Assembly (NCBI GenBank): GCA_964494655.1
Contig: CAZBRM010000005.1
Location: 1-40,350, forward strand
DNA length: 40,350 nucleotides
Direction: 5' to 3'
From: JAHJQT01 sp964494655
Lineage (GTDB): Bacteria; Patescibacteriota; Minisyncoccia; Portnoybacterales; UBA2143
Shown here: in pieces, positions 38,799 to 40,350 of the stretch
How positions within the stretch are numbered: position 1 is the stretch's first letter
Layout of the letters: each line of letters starts with the position of its first letter
The notes under the pieces: generated by a model
The model's input: the letters and a program-made list of their open reading frames with translations, nothing else
Told to the model about the DNA's origin: nothing
The model's database searches: none
Program-made: the position numbers and the translations under genes

Positions 38799-38801
38799 GG
38801 A

Positions 38802-38895
38802 TTGACAAAAGTAATATAATATAATACTCTAAAAACAGAGTAGCAGCATAGTCGAACTGCTATCAGCATATTAAGAAAAACGTTAAGTAAGAAAT
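38802..38895 (+). promoter_or_regulatory. khpA promoter region and leader
   Basis: TTGACA at 38802-38807 is followed by overlapping TATAAT boxes at 38815-38820 and 38820-38825 (spacers 7 and 12, both short), so the exact pairing is unclear. The leader contains the hairpin TAGCAG (38841-38846)/CTGCTA (38857-38862). Confidence 0.45.
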
Positions 38896-39238
38896 ATGGC
38901 TAAAGAACAAACTGATCAAGAATTTTTAGGGTTTGTCGTTAAGTCAATTGCTAATTATCCTGATGATGTTAAAATTACCAGGACAGTTGATGAGATGGGC
39001 GTTCTGTTAAATCTTAAAGTTAACTCAGAAGATATGGGTCAGATTATTGGACGACAAGGATCTACGGCTAGGGCGATTAGAACTATTCTTAGAGTAATCG
39101 GCGTTAAAAATAATGCTAGAATTAATNNNNNNNNNNGAGCCAGAAGGTGGTAGAGCTAGAACTCAAGAGAGAACATCCGTTCCTCAAGCTGATGTAAAAA
39201 AGAATGTTGATGAAGTAGTTGACGAATTAAAGCTGTAA
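38896..39238 (+). CDS. khpA: KH-domain RNA-binding protein KhpA (YlqC), broken by a 10-N gap
   Basis: Small RNA chaperone, a single KH domain, conserved between rpsP and trmD in many bacteria. N-terminal part: EFLGFVVKSIANYPDDVKI, then the KH core MGQIIGRQGSTARAIRTILR with the GxxG loop (IGRQG), up to NNARIN at 39126. After 10 N the frame resumes at 39137 with EPEGGRARTQERTSVPQADV and ends DEVVDELKL. The two parts are out of frame if the gap is really 10 bases, so its true length differs (9 or 12 would fit). The complete protein would have about 114 residues, including an extended tail. Confidence 0.88.
39127..39136. other. Assembly gap, 10 N
   Basis: A short run of N inside khpA; frame comparison shows the true length is not 10. 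Confidence 0.95.
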
Positions 39239-39256
39239 AATTTTTTTACAGAATTG

Positions 39257-39300
39257 CAAAAACTGTGTTACTCTAGTAAGGCAGTTTTTGTTTGTTTGTT
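39257..39300 (+). terminator. Terminator or attenuator just before trmD
   Basis: CAAAAACTG (39257-39265) pairs with CAGTTTTTG (39282-39290), with an inner TTACT/AGTAA stem, followed by TTTGTTTGTTTATTTT. It ends the khpA transcript and abuts the trmD start at 39307, so it could also control trmD. Confidence 0.75.
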
Positions 39301-39306
39301 TATTTT

Positions 39307-39975
39307 ATGCGTTTTGACATTATTACAATTTTTCCAAAAATATTTGATTCTTATTTCAACGAATCAATTATTAAACGCGCTCAAAAAAGAAAATTAATTA
39401 AAATTAATATTCATAATTTGCGTGATTTTACAAATGATAAGCATAAGACAGTTGATGATAAGCCATATGGTGGCGGCTTTGGAATGGTTTTAATGGTTGA
39501 GCCAATTCACAAAGCAGTCAAATATATCAAAAGAAAATTTAGAGCAAAAAAAAGTAAAATAATTTTACTTTCAGCTAAAGGGAAAAGATTTAACCAAAAA
39601 ATGGCGCAGAAATTTGCCAAGTTAGACCAGATTATTATTATTTCTGGACGATACGAAGGAGTTGATGAAAGAGTGGCTAAATACATAGCTGATGAAGAAA
39701 TTTCTATTGGCGATTATATTTTAACTGGAGGAGAATTGCCGGCAATGACTATTATTGATACGGTAACCCGTTTAATTCCAGGCGTTATTGCTAAGGGCTC
39801 ATTAGAAGAAGAAAGTTTTACTAAAAATGATAAATATAGAGAATATCCTCATTATACAAGACCGGAGAAAATAAAAATTAACGGAAAAGAAAAGCGTACT
39901 CCAAAAGTTCTTTTATCAGGCAATCATAAACAAATAAAAGATTGGCAAAATAAGTATTCAAAGTTTTTTAAATAA
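39307..39975 (+). CDS. trmD: tRNA (guanine-N1-)-methyltransferase TrmD
   Basis: SPOUT-fold enzyme making m1G37, which prevents +1 frameshifting. Seen: MRFDIITIFPKIFDSYFNES, LRDFTNDKHKTVDDKPYGGG with the GGGxGM motif (GGGFGMVLMVEPI), LLSAKGKRF, the SAM-binding knot ISGRYEGVDERV and IGDYILTGGELPAM, and the C-terminal EYPHYTRPEKI...VPKVLLSGNH-like TPKVLLSGNHKQI. I use the ATG at 39307; an upstream TTG at 39292 only adds MFVYF. It has 222 residues, normal. rimM, usually before trmD, and rplS, usually after it, are not here; the rRNA promoter follows 7 bases past the stop. Confidence 0.95.
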   Translation: MRFDIITIFPKIFDSYFNESIIKRAQKRKLIKINIHNLRDFTNDKHKTVDDKPYGGGFGMVLMVEPIHKAVKYIKRKFRAKKSKIILLSAKGKRFNQKMAQKFAKLDQIIIISGRYEGVDERVAKYIADEEISIGDYILTGGELPAMTIIDTVTRLIPGVIAKGSLEEESFTKNDKYREYPHYTRPEKIKINGKEKRTPKVLLSGNHKQIKDWQNKYSKFFK

Positions 39976-39982
39976 ATTTGAT

Positions 39983-40011
39983 TTGACAAAGATTTTTAGA
40001 TATTATAAGAT
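39983..40011 (+). promoter_or_regulatory. rRNA operon promoter
   Basis: TTGACA at 39983-39988, a 17-base spacer, TAAGAT at 40006-40011; start near 40018. It is almost identical to the promoter at 33601-33629. Confidence 0.8.
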
Positions 40012-40017
40012 AATAAG

Positions 40018-40079
40018 GTACTTTAATAATTAAATAGTTATATTAAACAATTGCAATTTTGTGCAGTTGTCCCAAATTA
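40018..40079 (+). other. 16S rRNA leader
   Basis: About 60 nt between promoter and mature 16S. ACAATTGCA (40048-40056) can pair with TGCAGTTGT (40062-40070), a hairpin that may belong to the processing region. No clear boxA was recognised. Confidence 0.4.

Positions 40080-40350
<271 letters not shown>

Noticed and set aside
38609..38869. Minus-strand ORF of 86 residues with a serine/phenylalanine-rich, membrane-like translation
   Set aside because: It is the reverse complement of the lysine/glutamate tail of rpsP and has no promoter or start context.

Overview
The window looks like a chromosomal scaffold piece from an uncultured, AT-rich member of the Candidate Phyla Radiation (Patescibacteria), most likely the Parcubacteria side. 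The reasons are the 16S rRNA 5' end at the right edge, the short intergenic spaces, the lysine/isoleucine-rich proteins, and families that recur in these genomes (DUF4012, cysteine-rich CxxC ribbon proteins, LamG and GerMN surface proteins). TGA is read as stop (for example at the ends of recJ and the DedA gene) and a release factor 2 gene is present, so the UGA-recoded lineages (Gracilibacteria, Absconditabacteria) are unlikely. Four N runs break the assembly: three of exactly 100 (1466-1565, 16325-16424, 22257-22356) and one of 10 (39127-39136). They cut folD, gatB, a glycosyltransferase, murJ, lepA and khpA.

Layout. 1-3.5 kb: glyA-folD, gatB and a convergent miaA. 3.5-3.9 kb: a self-contained small transcription unit between two palindromic elements. 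3.9-11.6 kb: miaB, divergent from a compact run of a GT2 glycosyltransferase, galT-like, DedA, tpiA, pgk and recJ, then an RNase H gene. 11.6-12.05 kb: RNase P RNA with a consensus promoter and a terminator. 12.1-22.3 kb: a cell-surface polysaccharide locus (polyprenyl-phosphate sugar transferase, three GT4 enzymes, a DUF4012 protein, a LamG surface protein, the MurJ flippase). 22.4-24.8 kb: lepA, a small membrane protein, an FtsB/DivIC-like protein and tRNA-Gly. 24.9-32.6 kb: HD and DEDDh enzymes, then a cysteine-rich ribbon-protein gene between 112-bp direct repeats and tRNA sequences, then prfB-ftsE-ftsX, a LAGLIDADG endonuclease, tRNA-Gln and a hydrolase. 32.6-40.35 kb: GerMN protein, a small RNA unit, ATP-grasp ligase, FKBP, iscS-iscU-rpmF-nusB, rnc-rpsP-khpA-trmD, and the start of an rRNA operon.

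How it works together. Genes inside runs overlap by 4-8 bases or sit a few bases apart, so translational coupling is likely. Many first genes lack a Shine-Dalgarno sequence and instead carry a -10 box (often extended, TGnTAnnnT) 6-8 bases before the start codon, which predicts leaderless mRNAs. Stable-RNA units (RNase P RNA, rRNA and two uncharacterised small units) instead use TTGACA -35 boxes.

Most promising for novelty: (1) a roughly 120-nt RNA at 33636-33757 whose promoter matches the 16S promoter at 25 of 29 bases and which folds into a tRNA-like acceptor/T-arm minihelix; (2) the ribbon-protein cassette at 26.06-28.16 kb with 112-bp repeats, a tRNA remnant and a base-composition mosaic; (3) a family of GC-rich palindromic elements, one copy inserted in frame in a glycosyltransferase; (4) a release factor 2 lacking domain 1; (5) the promoter-peptide-terminator unit at 3543-3840.
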